Positions 1 to 5,551 of a stretch of DNA of 5,551 bases are shown one piece after another. Source of the stretch: Actinomycetes bacterium (lineage in GTDB: Bacteria; Actinomycetota; Acidimicrobiia; Acidimicrobiales; Acidimicrobiaceae); NCBI GenBank assembly GCA_021790495.1, contig JAJYGZ010000341.1, positions 1 through 5,551 of the forward strand, given 5' to 3'. Position numbers and translations under genes: made by a program. Under the pieces are notes generated by a model. The model worked only from the letters and a program-made list of their open reading frames with translations, was not told the DNA's origin and searched no databases. The first letter of the stretch is position 1. Each line of letters opens with the position of its first letter.

Positions 1-1
1 A

Positions 2-1399
<1,398 letters not shown>

Positions 1400-1442
1400 A
1401 GAACGGGATCAAGGCCGTAATACGCCAGAGACGCATTTTAGC

Positions 1443-1487
1443 GCCGGTATCGCCGAAGGGCGGAGCCCCTTTTTCGGTGACACCGGC
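1443..1487 (+). terminator. Nested inverted repeat with T-tract after thiC, probable terminator
   Basis: The outer arms 1443-1457 and 1473-1487 pair over 14 of 15 positions, including one G-T wobble. Inside them a GC-rich hairpin (AAGGG at 1456-1460 with CCCTT at 1467-1471) runs into TTTTT at 1470-1474. Only the inner hairpin on the plus strand has a T-tract, so it suits thiC, whose stop is 44 bases before the outer arm. In the leuA direction the outer stem is not followed by a T-run, so leuA termination here would have to be of another kind. The inner and outer stems compete for the same T residues. Confidence 0.6.
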
Positions 1488-1503
1488 AAGCGTCGCAAAG
1501 ATG

Positions 1504-3063
1504 CTACGGTCCAACGTCGTGTGCCGCTACCTCCCGGCGGGAGAGGGCGCGCTGCAGCCGGTTGATGGCATTGAGATATGCGCGGGCCGAAGCTTCCACG
1601 ACGTCTGTAGAGATGCCCTTGCCCGATACCTTTATGCCGTCGGATTCGAGCTGAATTACCACGTCTCCCAAGGCGTCGACTCCGCCGGTTATCGACGAAA
1701 CCGCGAATCCGATCAAGTTCGCTTGCACCGAAGTCGCCTTTTGAATCGCCTGGCCAGCCGCGTCAATCATTCCGTTGCCTTCCGCGGATGCCTCAACCCG
1801 TCCCGAAGCAGACGAAAGTACCACTCGGGCTTGCGGGGTACCAACGGTTCCGCCGGTCACGCTCAGCTCTTCAAGGGTGTAGGCATCGGTCGAGACCGTG
1901 CCGAGCTCTTCGGCCACGATCGCCTCGAGCTCGGCTTCGGTGATGTCGAGCTTGCGATCTGCGAGCTCCTTGAAGCGCTTGAACGCGGAGTTGAGGGCGT
2001 CGCCTTGGATGGTGATTCCCATTTTGGCGAGCGACTCGGAAAACGCGTGACGCCCGGAATGTTTTCCTAAGACGATCTGCGAGCTCCTTTGGCCTACGGT
2101 CTCGGCGTCGATGATTTCATAGGTGGAACGGTCAGCCAAGACTCCATGTTGATGTATTCCTGACTCGTGAGCGAACGCGTTGCGGCCCACCACGGCTTTG
2201 TTGTATTGGATGGGATATCCGGTTAGCCGAGAGACGAGTCTGGAAGTTCTCGCGAGTTCTTCGGTGCGGATTCCGGTAGTGATTCCAGGGAACTGGTCGG
2301 GTCGGATCTTGACCGCCATGACGACCTCTTCCAAGGCGGCGTTTCCAGCACGCTCGCCGAGGCCATTCACGCACACCTCGACTTGGCGCGCACCGGCCTG
2401 CACGCCGGCAAGCGAATTGGCGGTGGCGAGGCCCAGATCGTTATGGCAGTGAGTGGAGATGATATAAACCCCGTTCACGTTTTTGCGTACGTAGGTGATT
2501 AGCGCGCCGAAATCCCAGGGGATGCCATAACCTACGGTGTCGGGGATATTCAGAGTCGTCGCTCCTGCATCGACTGCCGCTTGGAGAACTTCGATCATAA
2601 AGTCCAGCGGGGTACGAGTGGCGTCCTGGGGGGAGAATTCGACATCGTCGGTGTACCCTCGTGCTCTCGCGACGCCGCTGCGCGTCTCGGCGAGAACTTG
2701 GGCCTCGTTCATCTTCAACATGTTTTCCATATGGCTTGGCGAGGTGGAAATAAAGACATGGATCCGGGCGCGCTCTGCGGGCTTGAGGGCTTCCCAGCAC
2801 CTGTCGACATCCGAGAGATGGGTGCGCGAGAGGGCAGTAATAACCGGCCCGTGAACTTGCTCGGAGATCTGGCGAACCGCTTCGAAGTCTCCCTCGCTCG
2901 CCACCGGGAAGCCGGCCTCGATGTAGTCGACGTTGAGACGCGCCAGCTGCTCAGCGATTTCGAGCTTCTCCTTGGCATCAAGCGAGATGCCCGGAGATTG
3001 TTCGCCGTCGCGCAACGTGGTGTCAAAAATTATCAGCTTTTGTTCTTCGATACTCGCTGTCAT
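1504..3063 (-). CDS. leuA: 2-isopropylmalate synthase LeuA
   Basis: Condenses acetyl-CoA with 2-ketoisovalerate to 2-isopropylmalate, the committed step of leucine biosynthesis; cytosolic. The 519-residue protein has the full two-part layout of long bacterial LeuA. The N-terminal TIM barrel (about 10-280) carries FDTTLRDGEQSPG (13-25, with metal-binding D14 and catalytic R18), the metal-binding HCHND (205-209) and GERAGNAALEE (236-246). A linker region contains AHESGIHQHG (298-307) and GKHSGRHA (333-340). The C-terminal regulatory domain (about 385-510), the site of leucine feedback in this family, is complete and includes GDVVIQLESDG (466-476). The ATG start at 3061-3063 agrees with family N-termini and has GAAAGG at 3070-3075, six bases upstream. 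The gene is monocistronic as far as seen, convergent with thiC 104 bases away, and preceded by an attenuator-like leader. It could in principle be a related acyltransferase such as citramalate or homocitrate synthase, but the motifs and the leucine-codon leader favour LeuA. Confidence 0.97.
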   Translation of the reverse strand: MTASIEEQKLIIFDTTLRDGEQSPGISLDAKEKLEIAEQLARLNVDYIEAGFPVASEGDFEAVRQISEQVHGPVITALSRTHLSDVDRCWEALKPAERARIHVFISTSPSHMENMLKMNEAQVLAETRSGVARARGYTDDVEFSPQDATRTPLDFMIEVLQAAVDAGATTLNIPDTVGYGIPWDFGALITYVRKNVNGVYIISTHCHNDLGLATANSLAGVQAGARQVEVCVNGLGERAGNAALEEVVMAVKIRPDQFPGITTGIRTEELARTSRLVSRLTGYPIQYNKAVVGRNAFAHESGIHQHGVLADRSTYEIIDAETVGQRSSQIVLGKHSGRHAFSESLAKMGITIQGDALNSAFKRFKELADRKLDITEAELEAIVAEELGTVSTDAYTLEELSVTGGTVGTPQARVVLSSASGRVEASAEGNGMIDAAGQAIQKATSVQANLIGFAVSSITGGVDALGDVVIQLESDGIKVSGKGISTDVVEASARAYLNAINRLQRALSRREVAAHDVGP

Positions 3064-3069
3064 AATGGG

Positions 3070-3075
3070 CCTTTC
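3070..3075 (-). promoter_or_regulatory. Ribosome binding site of leuA
   Basis: GAAAGG on the minus strand, six bases before the leuA ATG, fixes that start. Just upstream, 3079-3090 is an imperfect palindrome (TCGGGTGCCCGA on the plus strand) that could form a very small hairpin beside the site; I would not assign it a role. Confidence 0.75.
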
Positions 3076-3121
3076 TTTTCGGGTGCCCGATGTCTCGTCG
3101 CCCCAAATCTTTCCGACAAAT

Positions 3122-3154
3122 AAAAAACCCCCTGGTTCTTGCGAACAGGAGGTT
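3122..3154 (-). terminator. Intrinsic terminator in the leuA leader (attenuator)
   Basis: On the minus strand, AACCTCCTGTTC (3154 to 3143) pairs with GAACCAGGGGGTT (3138 to 3126) across a GCAA tetraloop. This gives 12 base pairs with one bulged C and one G-U. The transcript then runs into a six-T tract (3127 to 3122) followed by ATTT. This is a textbook Rho-independent terminator, yet it lies 59 bases before the leuA start codon and after the leuA promoter candidates. With no complete gene between, it can only act on leuA leader transcripts, which is the layout of transcription attenuation. Confidence 0.88.
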
Positions 3155-3158
3155 GCTA

Positions 3159-3180
3159 CGAGCTTGCGTTAGCGAGCTCG
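3159..3180 (-). promoter_or_regulatory. Leader hairpin between the leader peptide and the attenuator terminator
   Basis: On the minus strand CGAGCT (3180 to 3175) pairs perfectly with AGCTCG (3164 to 3159) around a ten-base loop CGCTAACGCA. The following TAGC (3158 to 3155) can also pair with GCTA at 3199 to 3196 inside the leucine codons, enclosing the hairpin. The loop bases GCTAACG (3173 to 3167) can pair, with one mismatch and one G-U, with TGTTCGC (3147 to 3141) in the rising arm and loop of the terminator. Such loop-to-downstream pairing would be a pseudoknot competing with the terminator. A conserved pseudoknot called the LEU element has been described upstream of actinobacterial leuA; I cannot confirm this is the same structure. 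Confidence 0.5.
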
Positions 3181-3183
3181 TTG

Positions 3184-3222
3184 TCAGGTTAGAAGTAGCG
3201 CGAAAGAAATCATTTTTGCCAT
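3184..3222 (-). CDS. leuL: Putative leucine leader peptide of leuA
   Basis: A 12-codon reading frame on the minus strand encodes MAKMISFALLLT and ends with TGA at 3186-3184. A second in-frame ATG at 3213-3211 would give the 9-residue MISFALLLT. Three adjacent leucine codons, CTA CTT CTA, lie one codon before the stop; CTA is usually a rare leucine codon in GC-rich bacteria, which would make the frame sensitive to charged tRNA-Leu. It sits four bases before a hairpin and 30 bases before a strong terminator, upstream of leuA. Neither ATG has a recognisable Shine-Dalgarno sequence. The upstream ATG lies eight bases after a weak TAGTCT box, so translation could be leaderless. The role is inferred from position and codon content: ribosome stalling when leucine is scarce would prevent termination before leuA. 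Confidence 0.72.
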   Translation of the reverse strand: MAKMISFALLLT

Positions 3223-3230
3223 TGCAATTT

Positions 3231-3260
3231 AGACTAGCGCATTTTCATAAAATCATGCAA
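3231..3260 (-). promoter_or_regulatory. Alternative, weaker leuA promoter
   Basis: TTGCAT (3260 to 3255) and TAGTCT (3236 to 3231), 18 bases apart on the minus strand, each match consensus at only three positions. The start site would fall near 3224, almost on the leader-peptide ATG at 3222, giving a leaderless transcript. It overlaps the stronger candidate and only one may be used. Confidence 0.25.
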
Positions 3261-3276
3261 CTGGCGTAGGTATCAA
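3247..3276 (-). promoter_or_regulatory. Candidate leuA promoter
   Basis: On the minus strand, TTGATA (3276 to 3271, five of six to the -35 consensus) is followed after 18 bases by TTTTAT (3252 to 3247, four of six to the -10). Transcription would begin near 3240, about 18 bases before the leader peptide ATG, and so include the whole attenuator. This is the better of two overlapping candidates. Confidence 0.45.
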
Positions 3277-3583
3277 CCCAAAAATTGTGCTCGATCTTGC
3301 GCGGTGCTCCCTGATGCGCGCAGTGTCCACCTCAAGCGGCGCCCGGAGCGCCCAGGGAAGGCGTCGGTTCCGTGCGCCCCTGCCCGCCCATTTTTTCCGG
3401 GTTGGCTCCCCGCTTGCTTGTAGCCCAGTTGTCTCGGGTGTCAGGAGCCGAGGTAGGGGAGGCGATCTTTGGAATCGATGCGCCGCCGGCATTTAGCGAG
3501 AGGCGACGCGAGTTGTTTATCCGGTGCTTTTTCACCAAGTCGCGATCGGTCCGAGTATCCGTGAACGTGTCTTGGAATGGCAC
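3277..3583. other. Non-coding GC-rich spacer between the divergent leuA leader and transporter gene
   Basis: About 300 bases between the leuA promoter region and the transporter promoter. Several frames are open but none gives a recognisable protein, a good ribosome binding site or a conserved-looking composition. I see only scattered short inverted repeats, such as GGCTCC at 3404-3409 with GGAGCC at 3444-3449, and a six-T run at 3391-3396 not preceded by a convincing hairpin. No tRNA or riboswitch-like pattern was recognised. It may hold regulator sites for the two divergent genes. Confidence 0.4.
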
Positions 3584-3610
3584 TTGGGAGAAGAAGCGCT
3601 TCGTTAGACT
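3584..3610 (+). promoter_or_regulatory. Candidate promoter of the EamA transporter
   Basis: TAGACT at 3605-3610 fits TANNNT and lies nine bases before the TTG start at 3620. TTGGGA at 3584-3589 could be a -35, but the spacing is only 15 bases. A start site around 3617 would make the mRNA nearly leaderless, which would explain the absence of a ribosome binding site before TTG 3620. Weak support. Confidence 0.3.
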
Positions 3611-3619
3611 GGTGCAGCC

Positions 3620-4510
3620 TTGGAATTGGAGGCGGGAATTACTGTAGCTGGCATCACTCCCCTTGCGGTCGCGGTTGTTATCTCCGCCGCCGTTATGCAC
3701 GCCACTTGGAACGCTATCGCCAAGGGTGTCCAAGACAAGGGCCTGGTCTTTTTCTGGTTAAATGCTACCGTCGGAGTCATCGGACTGCTCGGAGTGGCAA
3801 TTCTTGGCTTGCCGGCGCGGAGCTCGATTCCCTACGTGGTGGCATCAGTGATGGTTCAGGCACTTTACAACTTCACATTGCTCAGCTCTTACCGGTACGG
3901 AGACCTGAATCGCGTCTACCCCCTCGCTCGGGGAATGGCCCCTTTGCTGGTGGCGGGCGGCGCGTTTTTCTTGGCTCATGAGCAGCTCAGCATGGTTCAG
4001 GTGGCCGGTGTCGTAGTGATAGCCGTCGGCCTGGCTAGCTTGGTCGAGTTTCGCACTCTCGGTCAAAGTCTTGAACGGCGTGCGCTTTTGCTGGCGGCGG
4101 CAACCGGAATCACGATTGCCGCCTACAGCCTTATCGATGGACTCGGCGTGCGGCGATCGGGTTCGCCGTTGGCGTATTCGGCCCTTCTCTTTTGTGCGGA
4201 GGGATTTGTGATCACATCCGGAATTGCCTTCGCCAGGCACAAAAGCTCAGCGTCGCTCGTCGAGGCGGGGTGGCGCATGGGCGTTTTGGCGGGTGTGCTT
4301 TCGTATCTTGCCTACGCGGGGATCCTTTGGGCGCAAGATCACAGCCCGCTCGCGGTGGTTTCCGCCCTAAGAGAGACGAGCGTGGTTGCCGCGGCGGTAA
4401 TCGGTGCCCTTTATTTGAAGGAGCCGATGGGAAGGTCTCGTTTTTTGGCTTCGTTAGTAGTCGCGGTAGGTGCGGTGATGCTGGTGCTGAATGGACTGAA
4501 CCATCTCTAG
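3620..4510 (+). CDS. EamA/DMT-superfamily membrane transporter
   Basis: Predicted inner-membrane carrier of the drug/metabolite transporter superfamily; substrate unknown. The 296 residues form about ten hydrophobic helices in two EamA repeats. Approximate helices are 13-33, 41-63, 69-89, 101-119, 123-143, 154-173, 182-204, 217-236, 243-265 and 272-293. Typical signatures are MHATWNAIAKG (26-36), YGDLNRVYPLARG (93-105) and, in the second repeat, ALRETSVVAAAVIGALYLKEP (249-269). The frame is closed by TAG at 3605. The available starts are TTG 3620, TTG 3626 or ATG 3695; the last would cut the first helix. GGAGG at 3628-3632 could alternatively serve a rare ATT codon at 3638, closer to family N-termini. 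Its stop overlaps that of the convergent downstream gene. Lying between leuA and serA, it may export an amino acid or related metabolite, but this is only inference. Confidence 0.9.
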   Translation: MELEAGITVAGITPLAVAVVISAAVMHATWNAIAKGVQDKGLVFFWLNATVGVIGLLGVAILGLPARSSIPYVVASVMVQALYNFTLLSSYRYGDLNRVYPLARGMAPLLVAGGAFFLAHEQLSMVQVAGVVVIAVGLASLVEFRTLGQSLERRALLLAAATGITIAAYSLIDGLGVRRSGSPLAYSALLFCAEGFVITSGIAFARHKSSASLVEAGWRMGVLAGVLSYLAYAGILWAQDHSPLAVVSALRETSVVAAAVIGALYLKEPMGRSRFLASLVVAVGAVMLVLNGLNHL

Positions 4511-4920
4511 AGGATCGTTATCAGGTCCACAGCGACTAGATAGGTGACGAGGGCGATAACCGCTAGATAGATGCCGGTCATTTGCCAGCGCCAGCGATGC
4601 CTGGCGACAAAGAAGCGGCGAATCCCCTTTACATCAAAGTAGAGAGCCGCAACTCCGATGGGAATTCCAATCGCGGGTCCGACTCCCGCTACCGCCCCAA
4701 GACCGAGCGCGGGCAAAACGAAGGGAACTATCACATAGCTCAAGGTGCAGCGCAGCCCAGATACGATCATTGCAAGGCTGAAGAGTCGTTCGGCCGCGTC
4801 GCGTTGGGCAGGCTTTGGAAGCATGTCAGGAATGCGGAGGATTCGCCGTACGATCAAATCGGCACGGCTCTCATCTGGTAGCGCAATATCTACGGTGTTT
4901 GGGGTACTGGCCGACTCCAT
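4507..4920 (-). CDS. Conserved-looking small membrane protein, function unknown
   Basis: I do not assign a family. The 137-residue protein has a polar N-terminus (1-44) with an acidic-then-basic stretch (RADLIVRRILRIPD, 19-32). Three hydrophobic segments follow, at about 46-72, 74-96 and 113-135. A short basic, aromatic loop, RRFFVARHRWRWQ (101-113), lies between the second and third, and an RC pair (57-58) in the first. No signal-peptide cleavage site is evident. The layout resembles small uncharacterised actinobacterial membrane proteins, from general memory only. The ATG at 4920-4918 is chosen because TAGAAT lies six bases upstream and a Shine-Dalgarno sequence is absent, the pattern of a leaderless gene. 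It lies downstream of serA on the same strand, 209 bases away and with its own promoter, and converges on the transporter with a four-base overlap. Coding status is supported by coherent hydrophobic segmentation. Confidence 0.78.
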   Translation of the reverse strand: MESASTPNTVDIALPDESRADLIVRRILRIPDMLPKPAQRDAAERLFSLAMIVSGLRCTLSYVIVPFVLPALGLGAVAGVGPAIGIPIGVAALYFDVKGIRRFFVARHRWRWQMTGIYLAVIALVTYLVAVDLITIL

Positions 4921-4926
4921 GTTTAT

Positions 4927-4955
4927 ATTCTATGTCCCTACCGTATTCGACCCAA
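4927..4955 (-). promoter_or_regulatory. Leaderless-type promoter of the small membrane protein
   Basis: On the minus strand TTGGGT (4955 to 4950) is separated by exactly 17 bases from TAGAAT (4932 to 4927, five of six to the -10 consensus). Six bases later comes the ATG at 4920. Transcription would therefore start at or within a base or two of the start codon. No ribosome binding site is present at the usual distance; the only purine run, AGGGA, is 14 or more bases away and inside the promoter spacer. Confidence 0.6.
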
Positions 4956-5096
4956 TTCATCCAGGCCAAGGCTTTGATGCGTACAATTCGTCGTCTTGGA
5001 ATCCTCTGTCGTTTTCAAGACCAGTCGAGTCAGCTGGCGGATGTCAAGAATGATTTTGGCATCGGTGCCGCGAGCCTTGGCACAGGTGAAGGCGTC

Positions 5097-5114
5097 GCAC
5101 CGAGTCCGCGGTGC
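5097..5114 (-). terminator. Hairpin after serA lacking a T-tract, possible weak terminator
   Basis: GCACCG and CGGTGC form a perfect six-pair stem with a six-base loop, 15 bases past the serA stop. No T-run follows on the minus strand, so it is not a standard intrinsic terminator. U-less hairpins have been proposed to end transcripts in some actinobacteria. It could equally be a 3'-end stability element or chance. Confidence 0.3.
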
Positions 5115-5129
5115 AGCCTATTCGCGCAA

Positions 5130-5551
5130 CTAGGAAAAGCAGGAGACCGCCTTGGCATAGATAATCCCTGGGGCTGCCGAGATGGCGTTGACGATTTCCT
5201 CAGTTGGCTTGTGGCCAAGGGAGAGCACCATAAGCGCGGTCAACCCGTCGTCGGACGGTCCGACAGCCATTGACGAGATGGAATAACCCGCGTCGCCAAG
5301 GGTGGTGCCAACCAGACCGATCTTTCCAGGCGCGTCGTCATTTCGAACTACAAGCATGTGAGTTGCCGGCGGGATCTCGACACGATGGCCGTCGATCATG
5401 ACAATTCGCGCCTCTTTGCTCGGTCCGCCCGTCGTTGCCGACACCTGGTGGGACTGGGATGAAACCGACAAAAGACTGACGTAGTCCTTCGCGGTCGGCG
5501 TGAACGTCTCGCGCACCGATAGCCCGCGTTCTTCCGCAAGCTGAGGAGCAT
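5130..5551 (-). CDS. serA: D-3-phosphoglycerate dehydrogenase SerA, C-terminal part (truncated by window edge)
   Basis: SerA oxidises 3-phosphoglycerate to 3-phosphohydroxypyruvate with NAD+, the first step of serine biosynthesis. Only the last 139 residues are here; the reading frame continues past the right edge. The visible part starts APQLAEERGL, typical of the region linking the catalytic core to the regulatory domains. It passes through the end of the intervening substrate-binding domain (IVMIDGHRVEIPPATHMLVV) and finishes with an ACT domain of about 75 residues (NDDAPGKIGLVGTTLGDAGY, then ALMVLSLGHKPTEEIVNAIS). The ACT domain is where serine binds for feedback inhibition in this class, so this is the long, regulated form. 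A GTG at 5516-5514 is internal and should not be taken as a start. The catalytic and NAD-binding residues lie outside the window. The family call is strong from the C-terminal pattern, although other ACT-domain proteins cannot be fully excluded. Confidence 0.88.
   Translation of the reverse strand, partial: APQLAEERGLSVRETFTPTAKDYVSLLSVSSQSHQVSATTGGPSKEARIVMIDGHRVEIPPATHMLVVRNDDAPGKIGLVGTTLGDAGYSISSMAVGPSDDGLTALMVLSLGHKPTEEIVNAISAAPGIIYAKAVSCFS

Noticed and set aside
1477..2070. 197-codon open frame on the plus strand, antisense to the 3' part of leuA
   Set aside because: It is the mirror of a well-supported leuA reading frame. It has no recognisable protein pattern or ribosome binding site and arises from GC-biased codon use.
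2581..3123. 180-codon open frame on the plus strand, antisense to the 5' part of leuA and its leader
   Set aside because: Composition is that of a shadow frame; it runs across the leuA start and the attenuator terminator, and resembles no family.
3064..3240. T-box riboswitch in the leuA leader
   Set aside because: The conserved T-box sequence and its extended stem I are not seen, whereas a Leu-codon reading frame and a terminator explain the leader.
3391..3396. Six-T run in the spacer as a terminator
   Set aside because: The bases before it (CCCCTGCCCGCCCA) do not form a convincing stem, and no gene ends upstream on that strand.
3332..3733. 133-codon minus-strand frame across the spacer and transporter start
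   Set aside because: Low-complexity-looking polar sequence with no domain; it overlaps the well-supported transporter N-terminus, and no start signal was found.
4815..5273. 152-codon plus-strand frame across the small membrane protein, spacer and serA end
   Set aside because: It spans antisense parts of two supported genes and has no recognisable motif.
5514..5516. GTG as the start of a separate short ACT-domain protein
   Set aside because: The frame continues upstream to the window edge with SerA-like residues (APQLAEERGLS), so this is an internal valine codon.

Overview
The window looks like ordinary chromosomal DNA from a medium-to-high-GC bacterium. I favour Actinomycetota, possibly an Acidimicrobiia-type lineage. 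Reasons are the long feedback-type LeuA, a SerA of the long ACT-domain class, promoters placed so close to start codons that leaderless mRNAs are likely, and an actinobacterial-looking small membrane protein. The assignment is inference from protein style, since no marker gene is present. I see no mobile elements, CRISPR arrays, tRNAs or rRNAs.

Layout. (1) Positions 2-1399, plus strand: thiC, thiamine pyrimidine synthase, with its 5' end at or beyond the left edge. (2) 1400-1503: convergent spacer holding a nested inverted repeat with a T-tract, the probable thiC terminator. (3) 1504-3063, minus strand: leuA, 2-isopropylmalate synthase, complete with its leucine-sensing C-terminal domain. (4) 3064-3276, minus strand: leuA leader, containing a promoter candidate, a 9-12 codon leader peptide with Leu-Leu-Leu (CTA CTT CTA) just before its stop, a hairpin, and a strong intrinsic terminator upstream of the leuA ribosome binding site. 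This has the layout of a leucine attenuator and is the most interesting part of the window. (5) 3277-3619: non-coding GC-rich stretch, with a weak promoter candidate at its right end. (6) 3620-4510, plus strand: ten-helix EamA/DMT-family transporter. (7) 4507-4920, minus strand: unrecognised small membrane protein whose stop codon overlaps that of the transporter. (8) 4921-5129: spacer with a leaderless-type promoter for the small protein and a hairpin after serA. (9) 5130-5551, minus strand: C-terminal end of serA, phosphoglycerate dehydrogenase, running off the right edge.

How they fit together. leuA commits carbon to leucine and serA commits carbon to serine, so the right two thirds is an amino-acid biosynthesis neighbourhood. 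LeuA appears controlled twice: by attenuation of its mRNA and by leucine feedback on its C-terminal domain. The EamA transporter between them could be an amino-acid or metabolite exporter, but only its position suggests this. thiC belongs to a separate pathway and simply converges on leuA.
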